From contig NZ_QFYR01000001.1 in assembly GCF_003254705.1 (NCBI RefSeq), positions 1,364,001-1,428,000 on the forward strand: a stretch of 64,000 nt of DNA. The letters are read 5' to 3'. The notes under the pieces are model-generated. The model ran no database searches and had not been told where the DNA came from. It saw nothing but the letters and a program-made list of their open reading frames with translations. This stretch comes from Phenylobacterium deserti. GTDB taxonomy: Bacteria > Pseudomonadota > Alphaproteobacteria > Caulobacterales > Caulobacteraceae. The translations under genes were made by a program, and so were the position numbers. Shown here piece after piece: positions 40,186 to 49,726 of this stretch (positions are counted from its first letter, which is position 1; the number at the start of each line of letters is the position of its first letter).

Positions 40186-41235
40186 GTGCGTGACCCCCTG
40201 CCCGAGTGGCCGACCTTCGGCATGACAGATGACGTCCGCCCCGCTCTGCGGGCGGCTCGCCAAGCGGGTAAGTCAGCGGCGCTGGCCACCTTGACCGCGG
40301 TGGAAGGTGGCGGGCCGCGGCCGCCCGGAACCCAGATGGTGTTCGCCGAAGGCGTCGTGGCCGGTTACTTCTCAGGCGGCTGCGTGGAGGCGGACGTGGC
40401 CGACCACGCCTTCGCCTGCTTGTCGGATGGCGAGCCGCGCCGGCTTGTTTACGGCGAAGGCAGTCCATGGCCCGACATCCGGCTTCTGTGCGGCGCGCGC
40501 ATCGAGATCATCGTCGAGAAGGTCTCTCCCGTAGATCCTGCGTTGATCGACCTTCTGCAGGCTGACGCCGATCGCCGGCCGGTGACCTGGATCAGCGACG
40601 GCAAGACCCGGCTCTGCGGCGCGGATGTGCTGGCGTGGGACGAAGCGGCGGTGATCCGGCGCCATGCACCCCGACAGAAGCTGATCGTGGTGGGCGGCGA
40701 TCCGACCGCCCTGGCCATCGCACAGCTCGGCGCCCAAGCCGAGTTCGAGACCACCCTGGTGCGCTCCAAGGGACCTGAGGCCCCACCGCCCATTGCTGGG
40801 GTCGGTTACCGCCGCGATCCGCCTGCCACCGCCTTTCAGGCGATCGGCGTCGACGCCTGGACCGCCATCGCGGTGGCGACCCATGACACGGAGGCGGATT
40901 TCGACGCGCTGCTGGCAGCTCTACCCTCGGAGGCGAGCTACGTGGGCTTGCTGGGCGCGCGCCGGCGCATTCCCGGCCGGCTTGCCGAGTTGCGGGCCGC
41001 CGGGGTGTCGGAGGCCGCCCTCGCCCGGTTGCACGCGCCCATTGGTCTCGACATCGGCGGCAAGGCGCCGTGGGAGGTCGCTGTGTCGGTGATCGGCGAG
41101 ATCACCGCCCTTCGTCATGCCCGATCGAGCAACAGCACCTCGACGACGTCGCCGGCGAACGCCACCGACGCGCCGGCTGGCCTGCGCAACAGCGCATCGG
41201 CCTCGGCGAACACCGTGACCAGCGACGAGTCCTGA
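40186..41235 (+). CDS. xdhC: XdhC-family molybdenum cofactor insertion/sulfuration protein with C-terminal extension
   Basis: 349 residues from a GTG at 40186 with AAGGAG upstream. The XdhC/CoxI N-terminal part shows ATLTAVEGGGPRPPGTQM and SGGCVEADV, and the Rossmann part shows LIVVGGDPTALAIAQLGA, YVGLLGARRR and IGLDIGGKAPWEVAVSVIGEI. These proteins mature Mo hydroxylases such as xanthine dehydrogenase. The last 38 or so residues (from ARSSNSTS) are Ser/Thr/Ala-rich and entirely antisense to the moeA 3' end, a 121-base convergent overlap. That suggests loss of an original stop near 41120. No xdhAB is in the window. Confidence 0.88.
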   Translation: MRDPLPEWPTFGMTDDVRPALRAARQAGKSAALATLTAVEGGGPRPPGTQMVFAEGVVAGYFSGGCVEADVADHAFACLSDGEPRRLVYGEGSPWPDIRLLCGARIEIIVEKVSPVDPALIDLLQADADRRPVTWISDGKTRLCGADVLAWDEAAVIRRHAPRQKLIVVGGDPTALAIAQLGAQAEFETTLVRSKGPEAPPPIAGVGYRRDPPATAFQAIGVDAWTAIAVATHDTEADFDALLAALPSEASYVGLLGARRRIPGRLAELRAAGVSEAALARLHAPIGLDIGGKAPWEVAVSVIGEITALRHARSSNSTSTTSPANATDAPAGLRNSASASANTVTSDES

Positions 41236-42305
41236 TCCCGGAAAGGGGTGACGCTCACGCCGCCTGCTTCAAAGGCGAGCTTGGCGCGCATCCAGTGTTC
41301 CCTGGGGCCATTGGCGGGTAAGTCGCGGGCCAGGCGCGCGGACAGGGTCCGTGGTGCTGGCGATGCGCCCTGGTAGACGTTGAGGATCGGTCGCAGGAAC
41401 ATCTCGGCGCACACGAAGGCCGACGCCGGATTGCCTGGCAGGCCAAGCAGCCGCCGCCCGTCCGGCAGGGCGCCAAAGAACGTCGGCTTGCCCGGACGCA
41501 CCGCCACGCTGGCGACCTTCAACTCCAGCCCGAGCGCCTCGGCCGCCGCCCGGACGAGGTCGTGGTCGCCCACGCTGGCGCCGCCGATCGTGACGATAAG
41601 GTCGGCCTGCGCACCGGCCAGCGCATCGACCACCGCCTGCAGGTCATCCCGAACCGGACGCGCGCGGGAAACCTCGGCGCCCCAACTGCGGGCCAGGGCC
41701 GCAAGCCCCGGCGCGCCCGAGTCGTAGATCTGGAACGGCCCAGGCTCAGCCGGAGCCTCGACGATCTCCTCACCGGTTGCGAGCAGCGCGACCCTTGGCC
41801 GGCCTCCCACCTGAACGTCCGCCCGTCCTGCAGAGGCCGCGAGCGAAACGCGCCACGCGTCGAGCCGTACGCCGCGCTGCAGAAGCGCTTGGCCGGCCCG
41901 GAAGTCTCCGCCCGCCGGCCGGATGTGTCGTCCCGGATCGACGGAGGGCACGCGCACGAGGTCGCCGTCACGCTCGGCGTCTTCCTGAATCACCACAGCG
42001 TCGCAGCCAGCCGGCACCGCTGCCCCGGTGAAGATGCGCGCGGCCTCGCCGGAGGACACCAAGCCTTCGTAGCCGCGCCCCGCTGCGCTTTCGCCCACGA
42101 TGGTCAGAGAGCCGGGCGCGTCGGCGGCGCGAACGGCCCAGCCGTCCATGGCGCTGGCGGCGAACGGCGGCTGGTCGCGCACCGCGGCGACATCCTCCGC
42201 GAGCACCCGGCCCGCCGCTTGCGACAGCGGAACAGCTTCCGACGCCAGCGGCGCAATGGTCGCAAGCATGCGCGCGCGGGCGTCCTCCACGCTCAGCAGC
42301 TTCAT
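41115..42305 (-). CDS. moeA: Molybdopterin molybdenumtransferase MoeA
   Basis: 396 residues. Signatures: [10 protein letters not shown] near 50, [45 protein letters not shown] (MoCF domain), and GLPGNPASA. MoeA inserts molybdate into adenylated molybdopterin. It is the promoter-distal end of the leftward moa/moe run, overlapping moaC by four bases (ATGA). The 3' end overlaps the convergent xdhC tail. No second moeA or mogA is adjacent, so MoaB likely supplies the adenylation step. Confidence 0.95.
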   Translation of the reverse strand: MKLLSVEDARARMLATIAPLASEAVPLSQAAGRVLAEDVAAVRDQPPFAASAMDGWAVRAADAPGSLTIVGESAAGRGYEGLVSSGEAARIFTGAAVPAGCDAVVIQEDAERDGDLVRVPSVDPGRHIRPAGGDFRAGQALLQRGVRLDAWRVSLAASAGRADVQVGGRPRVALLATGEEIVEAPAEPGPFQIYDSGAPGLAALARSWGAEVSRARPVRDDLQAVVDALAGAQADLIVTIGGASVGDHDLVRAAAEALGLELKVASVAVRPGKPTFFGALPDGRRLLGLPGNPASAFVCAEMFLRPILNVYQGASPAPRTLSARLARDLPANGPREHWMRAKLAFEAGGVSVTPFRDQDSSLVTVFAEADALLRRPAGASVAFAGDVVEVLLLDRA

Positions 42306-42772
42306 GTCGCGCGCCAGTCGCCGCTTTTGCCGCCGGTCTTCTCCAGCAGGCGAACCTGCTCGATGACCATGCCTTTTTCAGCCGCCTTGAGCATGTCGTA
42401 CAGGGTCAGCAGCGCGACGGACGCCGCGGTGAGCGCTTCCATTTCAACGCCCGTCGGTCCGGTGGTCTTCACGCGCGCAGTCACCGAGAGCCCGCCCTCG
42501 GCCGCTTCGGCGCGCACCTCCACCTTCGACAGCGCCAGCGGGTGGCACATAGGGATCAGGTCTGCGGTTCGCTTGGCCGCCATCACTCCGGCGATCTCCG
42601 CCACGGCCCGCACGTCGCCCTTCTTGCCTTCGCCGGAGAGCGCCAGCGCGAGCGTCTCGGCGCTCATCCGCAGGAAGCCTTCGGCCACAGCCTCGCGGGT
42701 CGTCGCCGGCTTGTCCGAGACATCGACCATGCGCGCGCGGCCGCTCTCGTCGAGGTGGGTGAGGCGGCTCAC
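42302..42772 (-). CDS. moaC: Cyclic pyranopterin monophosphate synthase MoaC
   Basis: 156 residues from a GTG at 42770-42772 that overlaps the moaB stop (GTGA). Signatures: [39 protein letters not shown] and [15 protein letters not shown] (residues about 2-20, 75-95 and 110-125). MoaC converts the MoaA product to cyclic pyranopterin monophosphate in the cytoplasm. Part of the tightly coupled moa run. Confidence 0.95.
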   Translation of the reverse strand: MSRLTHLDESGRARMVDVSDKPATTREAVAEGFLRMSAETLALALSGEGKKGDVRAVAEIAGVMAAKRTADLIPMCHPLALSKVEVRAEAAEGGLSVTARVKTTGPTGVEMEALTAASVALLTLYDMLKAAEKGMVIEQVRLLEKTGGKSGDWRAT

Positions 42773-43323
42773 CGCTCCATCAGCCTCGGCATCAGCTCGA
42801 CCATGTTGCAAGGGCCATGGCGACTGTCGAGCTGCGCGGAAATCACCTTGTCCCAGCCGTCCTTCACCGCGCCGTTGGAGCCCGGCAGGCAGAACACGAA
42901 GACGTTGCGGATGATGCCGGCCAGCGCTCGCGACTGCAGGGTGGAGAGCCCCACCGACTGATAGCTGACCAGGTGGAAGACGACCGAGAAGCCGTCGATC
43001 TTCTTGTCGAACAGCGGCTCGATGGCTTCGGGCGTCACATCGCGCCCCGTGATGCCGGTCCCGCCGGTGGTCACGATGGCATCCACCTGGCCGGAGTTCA
43101 CCCAGGTGTTCACCTGGGTCTGGATCTGGCCGATGTCGTCGTGGACGATGGCGCGCCCGGCCAGCTCGTGACCCGCGCCTGTGACGCGGCTGGCCAACAG
43201 GTCGCCAGAGGTGTCGCTTTCTTCGTCCCGAGTGTCGGAGATGGTCAGCACCGCCACGCGCACCGGCTTGAAGGGCCGGCTCTCGTCGATCTTGCCGCCA
43301 GGGGTGAGCACCGGTGCGTTCAT
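42769..43323 (-). CDS. moaB: Molybdopterin adenylyltransferase-type MoaB
   Basis: 184 residues from the ATG at 43321-43323, overlapping the moaE stop (ATGA). MoCF-domain motifs: [20 protein letters not shown] (about 23-42), [18 protein letters not shown] and [14 protein letters not shown]. MoaB/Mog proteins adenylate molybdopterin before MoeA inserts molybdate. A longer frame starting at 43461 is inside moaE and rejected. Confidence 0.93.
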   Translation of the reverse strand: MNAPVLTPGGKIDESRPFKPVRVAVLTISDTRDEESDTSGDLLASRVTGAGHELAGRAIVHDDIGQIQTQVNTWVNSGQVDAIVTTGGTGITGRDVTPEAIEPLFDKKIDGFSVVFHLVSYQSVGLSTLQSRALAGIIRNVFVFCLPGSNGAVKDGWDKVISAQLDSRHGPCNMVELMPRLMER

Positions 43324-43775
43324 GACTTCTTCTCCTGCTCCCAGCGGGCGACGTCGGCGTGGTCTTGGGCGCGAGGCTCGATCCACCGGGCGCCATCCGG
43401 ACCGTGCTCCTTCTTCCAGAACGGAGCCCGGCTCTTCAAGTAGTCCATCAGGAAGTCGCAAGCCTCGAACGCCTGCCGGCGGTGCCGAGACGCGGTGGCC
43501 ACGAACACGATCGGCTCGCCCGGCCCGATCTTTCCCACACGGTGCAGGACGATCAGGTCCGCCAGCCCGAACCGCTCGCGAGCCTGTTCAGCGATCTTGG
43601 CGATCCGCGCCTCGGTGAAGCCGGGATAGGCTTCCAGTTCGAGCACCTGCGTCTGCCCGGCTTCGGCGCGCGCCAGGCCTGTGAAGCTGGCGATGGCGCC
43701 GACCTCCTGACGGGCGAGGCTGAATTCGCTGAGCAGCGCGCCAGGATCGAAGGCGGCCTCCGTAAGGCCGATCAT
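43320..43775 (-). CDS. moaE: Molybdopterin synthase large subunit MoaE
   Basis: 151 residues from the ATG at 43775, overlapping moaD by four bases. Signatures: [67 protein letters not shown] and [10 protein letters not shown] with the catalytic Lys region. It pairs with MoaD, whose thiocarboxylated C-terminus donates sulfur to make molybdopterin. Confidence 0.94.
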   Translation of the reverse strand: MIGLTEAAFDPGALLSEFSLARQEVGAIASFTGLARAEAGQTQVLELEAYPGFTEARIAKIAEQARERFGLADLIVLHRVGKIGPGEPIVFVATASRHRRQAFEACDFLMDYLKSRAPFWKKEHGPDGARWIEPRAQDHADVARWEQEKKS

Positions 43776-44011
43776 CCGCCGCTCATGGGCGGCAGGAAGG
43801 CCACCTCGGCGCTGGCGGAGATCGAAACCTCGCCGCGGACCAGCGCCTGGTCCACCGCCACCTGGACGCCAGGTCCGGCGATCGCTTCGCCAAGCGCCGC
43901 GTCCTCCGCCTGGAGCCGGGCGCGGAGCTCGGCGAGCGTGGAGCCTTCGACTTCGCGCTCGCGCCATCCGGCCAGATCGCGCAAAGGCCCGAACAGAAGC
44001 ACCCGCGCCAT
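43772..44011 (-). CDS. moaD: Molybdopterin synthase sulfur carrier MoaD
   Basis: 79 residues of ubiquitin-like fold (VLLFGPLRDLAGWREREVEG, AELRARLQ) ending in the required Gly-Gly (PPMSGG), which is adenylated and thiocarboxylated. It begins one base before the moaA stop codon end, between moaA and moaE. Its stop overlaps the moaE start. Confidence 0.92.
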   Translation of the reverse strand: MARVLLFGPLRDLAGWREREVEGSTLAELRARLQAEDAALGEAIAGPGVQVAVDQALVRGEVSISASAEVAFLPPMSGG

Positions 44012-44012
44012 C

Positions 44013-45053
44013 TCAGCCTCCCGTCGTCGACATGTGCCGCGACACCGACGGCCCCGCGCTGCGGGTTATGACGAAGTCATGGCCGCGCGGCTTGCCGGCG
44101 ACCCCGTGCCGGATCGCCTGCACCAGATCGGCGTCAGACCCGCCTGCCCGCAGCACCGCGCGCAGGTCCGTGGCGTCCTCCTGCCCAAGGCAGGTGTGCA
44201 GGGTGCCCGTGCAGGTCAGGCGCACGCGATTGCAGCTCTCGCAGAAGTTATGGCTGAGCGGCGTGATGAACCCCAGCCGCCCGCCCGTCTCCGCCACCCG
44301 CACATAGCGAGACGGCCCGCCGGTGGAGTCTGGCAGGTCGCTCAAGGTCCAGTAGCTCTCCAGTTCACCCCGCACCGTGCTCAGCGGCAGGTACTGGTCC
44401 GTGCGGTCGGCCTCGATCTCGCCCATGGGCATGGTCTCGATCAGGGTGAGATCCAGGTCGCGGCCATGGGCCCAGCGGATCAGCTCGGGCAGTTCGGCCG
44501 CATTGTCCCGGGCCAGCGCCACGGCGTTGATCTTCACCTTCAATCCCGCCGCCTGGGCCGCGTCGATCCCGGCCAGCACCTTGGCGAGATCACCGCCCCG
44601 GGTCAGGGTCCGGAACAGCGCGGGCTTCAGCGTATCGAGGGAGACGTTGATGCGGCGCACCCCGGCCCCTGCCAGTCTCGGCGCGAACTCGGTGAGGCGG
44701 GTGCCGTTGGTGGTGAGGGTCAGCTCGTCGAGACGCCCCGACTTCAGATGCCGGGCAAGGTTCTCGATCAACTCCATGACGCCCTTGCGGACCAGCGGCT
44801 CGCCGCCGGTAATCCGCAGCTTGCGGACGCCGAGGCCGATGAAGGCGGAAGCGATCCGGTCGAGCTCTTCGAGCGTCAGGACTTCCACCTTTGCCAGGAA
44901 GGTCATGTGCTCGGACATGCAGTAGACGCAGCGCAGGTCGCAGCGGTCGGTAACCGACAGGCGCAAATAGCTCACGGCGCGCCCAAAGCCATCGGCCAAG
45001 TCCGTGAGTGGACCGCCGGCGCCTTGCGTCGAGGCTGCGTCGTAGGGCGTCAT
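44013..45053 (-). CDS. moaA: GTP 3',8-cyclase MoaA (radical SAM)
   Basis: 346 residues. Radical SAM cluster Cys38, Cys42 and Cys45 (CDLRCVYC), SAM-binding [11 protein letters not shown] near 85, and the C-terminal cluster region [20 protein letters not shown]. The protein ends in the conserved Gly-Gly (STTGG) needed for activity. It opens the moaA-D-E-B-C-moeA run, which has four-base overlaps or one-base gaps between all members. The divergent mocA-like gene begins 60 bases away; no Moco riboswitch fits in that gap. Confidence 0.96.
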   Translation of the reverse strand: MTPYDAASTQGAGGPLTDLADGFGRAVSYLRLSVTDRCDLRCVYCMSEHMTFLAKVEVLTLEELDRIASAFIGLGVRKLRITGGEPLVRKGVMELIENLARHLKSGRLDELTLTTNGTRLTEFAPRLAGAGVRRINVSLDTLKPALFRTLTRGGDLAKVLAGIDAAQAAGLKVKINAVALARDNAAELPELIRWAHGRDLDLTLIETMPMGEIEADRTDQYLPLSTVRGELESYWTLSDLPDSTGGPSRYVRVAETGGRLGFITPLSHNFCESCNRVRLTCTGTLHTCLGQEDATDLRAVLRAGGSDADLVQAIRHGVAGKPRGHDFVITRSAGPSVSRHMSTTGG

Positions 45054-45112
45054 GCGGCGTGCAACATAGAGAGGATGAGCGCTTGGCGACAGGGGAGGGC
45101 GCGAACGCTGTG

Positions 45113-45688
45113 ATGGAAGCCGTCGTGCTTGCCGCCGGATCAGGCGCCCGCTTCGGCGGCGGCAAGCTCATGGCGCCTTGGCGCGGCGGCGTTCTGCTGG
45201 AAGGCGCCCTGCAGGCCGCTTTCGCTGCGCCGGTCCGCAGCGTGACGGTGGTTACAGGCGCTGATCCCCGCGTGGCTTCGACACTGCGGGCCCAAGCGCC
45301 CAGCGTGCGGCTGGTGGATGCGCCGGACCATGCGGAAGGCTTGGCGGCCTCTCTGCGAGCAGCCGTCCGGGCCGTGCCTGCAGACGCTGTAGGCGTTCTG
45401 GTGCTGCTCGGCGACATGCCTCACGTTCCCCATGCCGTTTTGGCGCCGCTCTGCGAGGCGGTGCTTGCCGGCGCACCCGCCGCCGCCCCGGTCTGGAATG
45501 GACGACGCGGGAACCCGGTAACGCTCGCGCGCGAACTCTTTCCCGCCGTCCTCGCCTTGGCGGGCGATGTCGGAGCCCGCTCGATTTTGGACAGGCTGGG
45601 CGAGCGGCTGGCGCTTGTGCAGGCGCCGAGCGACGGCGTGCTGTTCGATGTCGACCTTCCGCAGGACTTAGCTCGCGATGGCCTTTAG
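45113..45688 (+). CDS. MocA/MobA-like molybdenum cofactor nucleotidyltransferase
   Basis: 191 residues from the ATG at 45113 (a GTG three bases earlier is possible; GGGGAGG lies upstream). N-terminal nucleotide-binding motif [20 protein letters not shown], then LLGDMPHVP (metal-binding Asp) and [12 protein letters not shown]. This pattern fits CTP:molybdopterin cytidylyltransferase (MocA), which makes the cytosine dinucleotide form used by xanthine-dehydrogenase-type enzymes and agrees with xdhC nearby; a GTP-using MobA is possible. It is divergent from moaA. Confidence 0.88.
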   Translation: MEAVVLAAGSGARFGGGKLMAPWRGGVLLEGALQAAFAAPVRSVTVVTGADPRVASTLRAQAPSVRLVDAPDHAEGLAASLRAAVRAVPADAVGVLVLLGDMPHVPHAVLAPLCEAVLAGAPAAAPVWNGRRGNPVTLARELFPAVLALAGDVGARSILDRLGERLALVQAPSDGVLFDVDLPQDLARDGL

Positions 45689-45733
45689 CCGGTCAGCGCC
45701 GGTTCATCTGGCGCCGGATAACAGCGATCGAGA

Positions 45734-45771
45734 GGTCCGCTGCGAAACCATCCTTGGCGGACCGTCTTTTT
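45734..45771 (+). terminator. Terminator candidate after the mocA-like gene
   Basis: GGTCCGC at 45734-45740 pairs with GCGGACC at 45757-45763 around a 16-base loop, followed by GTC and five T (45767-45771). It also separates this gene from the cytochrome c gene. Confidence 0.6.
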
Positions 45772-45819
45772 CATCGCTAGACTAACTTGCATACAAGAAC
45801 ACATGGAGGAGCCGCTTTG

Positions 45820-46167
45820 ATGGCCCGTCTCGCTCTCGCCGCCGTTCTCGCGCTTTCGGCCGCCGCGCCGGCCGTCGCTCAGGACGGAGCGCAGATCTTC
45901 AATTCCCAGTGCAAGATGTGCCACCAGGCCAAGTCCTCGCCCATGGCTCCCGCGCTGGCCGGCGTCTATGGCGCCAAGGCGGCCAGCCGTCCCGGCTACA
46001 AGTACTCGGACGCCTTGCAAAAGAAGGGCGGCGTGTGGAACGACGCCAATCTTGACGCCTGGCTGGCCAACCCGCAGGGCTACGCGCCGGGCACGAAGAT
46101 GCTGGTCCGCGTGCCGCAGCCGGAACGCCGCAAGGCGCTGATCGCCTACCTCAAGACCCTGAAGTAA
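45820..46167 (+). CDS. Periplasmic class I cytochrome c
   Basis: 115 residues from the ATG at 45820 with GGAGGA about ten bases upstream. A signal peptide (about 1-20, ending AVA) is followed by one heme motif CKMCH near residue 33 and the distal Met likely in GTKMLVRV near 95. The fold order fits class I cytochrome c of the c2/c552 size. It carries single electrons in the periplasm; partner oxidase or oxidoreductase not in view. Only 14 bases precede the CysG-like gene. Confidence 0.92.
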   Translation: MARLALAAVLALSAAAPAVAQDGAQIFNSQCKMCHQAKSSPMAPALAGVYGAKAASRPGYKYSDALQKKGGVWNDANLDAWLANPQGYAPGTKMLVRVPQPERRKALIAYLKTLK

Positions 46168-46181
46168 GGACGCGACGAGCC

Positions 46182-47066
46182 ATGGACGCCTTCCCCGCCT
46201 TCTTCCCCTTGGCGGGGCGCACGGTTGTCATCGCAGGGTCTGGAGAGCCTGCGGAGGCCAAGGCGAGGCTGTTCCACGGCTCTCCCGCTCGTCTCGTGCG
46301 GCTGGAAGGCGACGCCGCGTTCCAGCCGTCGAACTATCACGGCGCTGCGTTGGCGTTCGTCGCCTCGGAGGACGAGGCTTTCGCCCGGGCAGCAGCCGAA
46401 GCCGTGCGCGCTGCGCACGTGCCGCTGAACGTCGTCGACCGCCCTCAGATGTGCGACTTCACCACCCCTGCGGTGATCGACCGGGGCGAGGTGGTGGCGG
46501 CGATCGGCACGGGCGGATCCTCCCCTATGCTCGCCACCCTGCTGCGCCACGATATTGAGGCCCGTGTGCCGGAAGGCGCCGGCCGAGTGGCCGCCCTTTT
46601 CCGCAAGCTTCAGGACGAGGTGCGCGCCGCCTTGCCGGAGCCGCACCGCCGCCGCTCCTTTCTGCGCGCAGCGCTCACCGGTCCGGCAGCCGGAGCCGCC
46701 ATGGCCGGCGACATGGAGGCGGCGGCCGAGTTGCTGCGGGCGGAACTGGCCCGTGGCCAAGCGGCCGGCGGTCAGATCCAATATGTGGACGCGCGCGGCC
46801 CCGCCGACCTTTTGACCCTTCGCGCCGCCCGGGCTCTTGCCGCCTCGGACGTGCTGGCGCCCGATCCCGATGCTCACCCCGACATCCTGGCCCTGGCGCG
46901 CCGGGATGCGGAGCGGGTGGAAGGACTGGGCGTCGAAGCGTTGGCGGAGCTCGCCGGCCGCGGCATGCGGGTCACCCGCTTGGTGGTCTCTCCCGCCTGG
47001 CGACGGGAACACGCAGCCCTGGTGGACGCCGGCGTGGATGTGGAGGTGCTGCCGATCGCCGGCTGA
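46182..47066 (+). CDS. CysG-like siroheme synthase, precorrin-2 dehydrogenase part with truncated methyltransferase remnant
   Basis: 294 residues. The N-terminal half matches the CysG/Met8 NAD-binding dehydrogenase-ferrochelatase: FFPLAGRTVVIAGSGEPA, EAKARLF, FVASEDEAFARAAAEAV, NVVDRPQMCDFTTPAVIDRG and GTGGSSPMLATLLR (about 8-125). The second half starts like the SUMT methyltransferase (YVDARGPADLLTLRAARALA near 204-223) but then ends about 70 residues later; full CysG has about 460. The methyltransferase is thus degenerate, and uroporphyrinogen methylation must be done elsewhere. Tandem with cytochrome c. Confidence 0.82.
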   Translation: MDAFPAFFPLAGRTVVIAGSGEPAEAKARLFHGSPARLVRLEGDAAFQPSNYHGAALAFVASEDEAFARAAAEAVRAAHVPLNVVDRPQMCDFTTPAVIDRGEVVAAIGTGGSSPMLATLLRHDIEARVPEGAGRVAALFRKLQDEVRAALPEPHRRRSFLRAALTGPAAGAAMAGDMEAAAELLRAELARGQAAGGQIQYVDARGPADLLTLRAARALAASDVLAPDPDAHPDILALARRDAERVEGLGVEALAELAGRGMRVTRLVVSPAWRREHAALVDAGVDVEVLPIAG

Positions 47067-47070
47067 AAGG

Positions 47071-48750
47071 TCAGCGATCCAGCGGCTCGTCACGCGTCTC
47101 GGGCAGGAACAGCGCGCAGGTGATCACCGAGATTAGGGTGAAGCCCACCGGGAACCACAGACCGGCGTAGATGTCCCCCATCGAGGTGGCTATGGCATAG
47201 GCGGTCACCGGGACGAAGCCCCCCACCCAGCCGGTGCCCACGTGATAGGGCAGCGACATGGCCGTGTAGCGGATACGGGTGGGGAACAGCTCCACCAGGC
47301 ACGCGGCCATGGGCCCATAAAGCGCTGTCGCCGCGATGATGAAGATGAACAGCACGCCCATGGCGCCGGCGACGTTGATCCGGGCGGGATCGGCCTTGCT
47401 CGGGTAGCCGGCCTCCGCGAGCGCTCCCTTGATCTGGCTCTCCACCCGAGCCTTGAGGTCCTTGGCTTCCGCTGCGGGCAGGCCGGTGGCGTTGACCGAG
47501 GCGACCTCGGTCCGCCCGATGCGGATCACTGCGGGCTCGCCGCGCGCGCCCTCCTGGTTGGTGTAGCCCACGCCCGCGTTGGTCAGCGTGCTCTTGGCGA
47601 TGTCACAGGACGAGGTGAAGCTCTTCTTGCCGATGGGGTCGAACTGGACGGAGCAGTCCGCGGGATCGGCGACGACGATCACCGGCGTGCGCGCCTGCGC
47701 CTCCGCCAGCGCCGGGTTCACGAACTTCGACAGCGCGTGGAAACCAGGGAAGTAGGCGACGAGCATCAGGGTCATGCCGGCCAGCATGACCGGCTTGCGC
47801 CCGACTCTGTCCGACAGCCAGCCGAAGAAGACGTAGCCGACCGCGCTGATGGCCGTGGCTGCGGCCATCAGCAGGTTGATGGTCGCGGGCTCCACCTTGA
47901 GGAACTTCTCGAGGAAGGTCTGGACGTAGAAGAAGGCCGTGTACCAGACCGCACCCTGCGCACACATGATGGCGAACAGCGCGATCAAGACGAGCTTCAG
48001 GTTCGACCAGCGGCCGAAGGCCTCCTTGAACGGCGCGCGGGATTCCTGACCCTCGGCCTTCAGCTTCGCAAAGGTCGGGCTCTCCGACAGCTTCAGGCGC
48101 ATGAAGATGGAGATCGCCAGCAGCCCTGCCGAAAACAGGAACGGTATCCGCCAGCCCCAGGCGTCGAAGGCTTCGGGCCCGAACAACCGTCCGACGATCA
48201 GGCGCGTGGCCAGGATCACCAGAAGCGCTGCGAACAGGCCGAAGGCCGCGGAGGTCTGAACCCAGCTGGTGGAGCGGCCGCGCGCGCCCTTGGGTGCGTG
48301 CTCGGCGACGTAGATGGCCGCCCCGCCGTACTCGCCCCCGAGCGCAAAGCCCTGGATGATCCGCATCAGCACCAGCAGGGCGGGGGCGATCAGGCCTGCG
48401 GTGGCGTAGCTGGGCAGAAGGCCGATGGCGACGGTCGCTCCGCCCATCAGGATCACCGTCAGCATGAAGGCGCCCTTGCGCCCGGTCCGGTCGCCGATCC
48501 GGCCGAAAACCAGCGCGCCCAGCGGCCGGAAAGCGAAACCGGCGCCGAACAGCGCAAGCGCGGCGATATAGCCGGCGGTGTCCGGCAGCCCGGAGAAGAA
48601 GGTTCGCGAGATGACCTGGGTGAGGCTGCCGAAAACGAAGAAGTCGTACCACTCGAAGGTGGTGCCTGCGGCTGACGCGGCCACCACGGTGCGCAGCGAC
48701 GTCGGCTCGTCTTGCGCGCCTTGCGCGCTTCCGGCGGCCAGGTCGGCCAT
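47071..48750 (-). CDS. MHS-family major facilitator transporter with large periplasmic loop
   Basis: 559 residues from the ATG at 48748-48750 (GGGGGAGG upstream); a longer frame to 48888 is unsupported. Twelve membrane segments with MHS signatures GTTFEWYDFFVFG, RPLGALVFGRIGDRTGRKG and RIIQGFALGGEYGGAAIYVAEHAPKG in two parts. Between TM8 and the last group is a roughly 110-residue periplasmic insert (from PVIVVADPADC to ADPARI) with two Cys. The family imports metabolites such as proline/betaine, ketoglutarate or shikimate by proton symport; substrate unknown. Confidence 0.88.
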   Translation of the reverse strand: MADLAAGSAQGAQDEPTSLRTVVAASAAGTTFEWYDFFVFGSLTQVISRTFFSGLPDTAGYIAALALFGAGFAFRPLGALVFGRIGDRTGRKGAFMLTVILMGGATVAIGLLPSYATAGLIAPALLVLMRIIQGFALGGEYGGAAIYVAEHAPKGARGRSTSWVQTSAAFGLFAALLVILATRLIVGRLFGPEAFDAWGWRIPFLFSAGLLAISIFMRLKLSESPTFAKLKAEGQESRAPFKEAFGRWSNLKLVLIALFAIMCAQGAVWYTAFFYVQTFLEKFLKVEPATINLLMAAATAISAVGYVFFGWLSDRVGRKPVMLAGMTLMLVAYFPGFHALSKFVNPALAEAQARTPVIVVADPADCSVQFDPIGKKSFTSSCDIAKSTLTNAGVGYTNQEGARGEPAVIRIGRTEVASVNATGLPAAEAKDLKARVESQIKGALAEAGYPSKADPARINVAGAMGVLFIFIIAATALYGPMAACLVELFPTRIRYTAMSLPYHVGTGWVGGFVPVTAYAIATSMGDIYAGLWFPVGFTLISVITCALFLPETRDEPLDR

Positions 48751-48961
48751 CTGCTTCCTCCCCCTTGTTTTCCCGAGCTTTAGCATCGCCCGCTCGGCGC
48801 TTGGAAGGTGAAGCGAACGCCGTTCCGCGCCTTGTTCACGCAGGGTCGGAACTTCCGCCCCGGCTGCCAGCTTACCAGCCCGGACCAAGAGCGCCGCTTC
48901 CAGGGGCGGAGCTCTGCGCCGTGACTGGCCGACTTGGCCGGCTATCCGTGGAGATTATGGC

Positions 48962-49726
48962 ATGACCAACACAGACGCAGGCGGCGACTGGGGCGCGAGC
49001 CGCTCGGCCGGCGAGGGGCAGTCCTCGCCCCGCGAAATGGCGGGCGCCGCCGCTCAGACCGTGAAGCAGGAAGCCGCGAGCTTCGCTGCTTCCGCCAAGG
49101 AAAAGGCTGCGGGTCAGATCGACCAGCACAAGGAAACCGCCACCCGCACGCTGGGTGACTTCGCCAACGCCATCCGCAAGGCCGGCGACGAGCTGTCCCA
49201 GAGCGATCAGTCCATCGCTAGCCGCCTGGTGCAGCAGGCTGCCGACGGCCTCGAGGGCCTTTCGCGCTCGGTGTCGGACAAGCGGCCGGAAGAACTGCTG
49301 GACGCGGTCCGCGATTTCGGTCGCCGCAACCCGGCGGCTTTCGTGGCCGGCTCGGTTCTGGTGGGCTTGGCGGTCGGCCGCTTCCTGCGCGCCTCGTCCG
49401 AGCCGCGGACCAGCGACTACAGCCCGCAACCAGCGACCTTTACCTCGCCCGACGGCGGCGCCTCCGACATCGGCATGGCGTCCACGAGCGGCCTAAGCGA
49501 CGAGTTCGCTTCCGCCGACACCAGCGGCCTGGGCGCCACGGATGTCACGGCGGCCGGCGCCACCGCCATCGGCGCGCCTGACGTCGAGCTCGGCTCCGGC
49601 GACGCCGGCGTCGAAAGCCTGACGGGCGACCTGGATGCAGGCTCTGTCACGATCGAAGGCGACGAACGCGGCGCGCTGGACGGCGATGATCGCGACCGGT
49701 CGCGCTTCGGTGGAACGGGGGTCTGA
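48962..49726 (+). CDS. Hypothetical envelope protein with coiled-coil N-terminus, first of a three-gene operon
   Basis: 254 residues. The N-terminal half is amphipathic and helical, with Ala/Lys/Glu-rich stretches (SFAASAKEKAAGQIDQHKET, ANAIRKAGDELSQSD), then one hydrophobic segment (AAFVAGSVLVGLAVGRFL, about 122-139), and a low-complexity Gly/Ala/Ser/Asp/Thr C-terminus. It resembles the nutrient-deprivation-induced small proteins next to phage-holin-like genes in alphaproteobacteria. Its stop overlaps the next ATG by one base. Function unknown. Confidence 0.75.
   Translation: MTNTDAGGDWGASRSAGEGQSSPREMAGAAAQTVKQEAASFAASAKEKAAGQIDQHKETATRTLGDFANAIRKAGDELSQSDQSIASRLVQQAADGLEGLSRSVSDKRPEELLDAVRDFGRRNPAAFVAGSVLVGLAVGRFLRASSEPRTSDYSPQPATFTSPDGGASDIGMASTSGLSDEFASADTSGLGATDVTAAGATAIGAPDVELGSGDAGVESLTGDLDAGSVTIEGDERGALDGDDRDRSRFGGTGV

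Noticed and set aside
42302..43396. 364-residue frame containing moaC
   Set aside because: Only the last 156 residues are MoaC; the rest is another frame of moaB. The GTG overlapping the moaB stop is the likely start.
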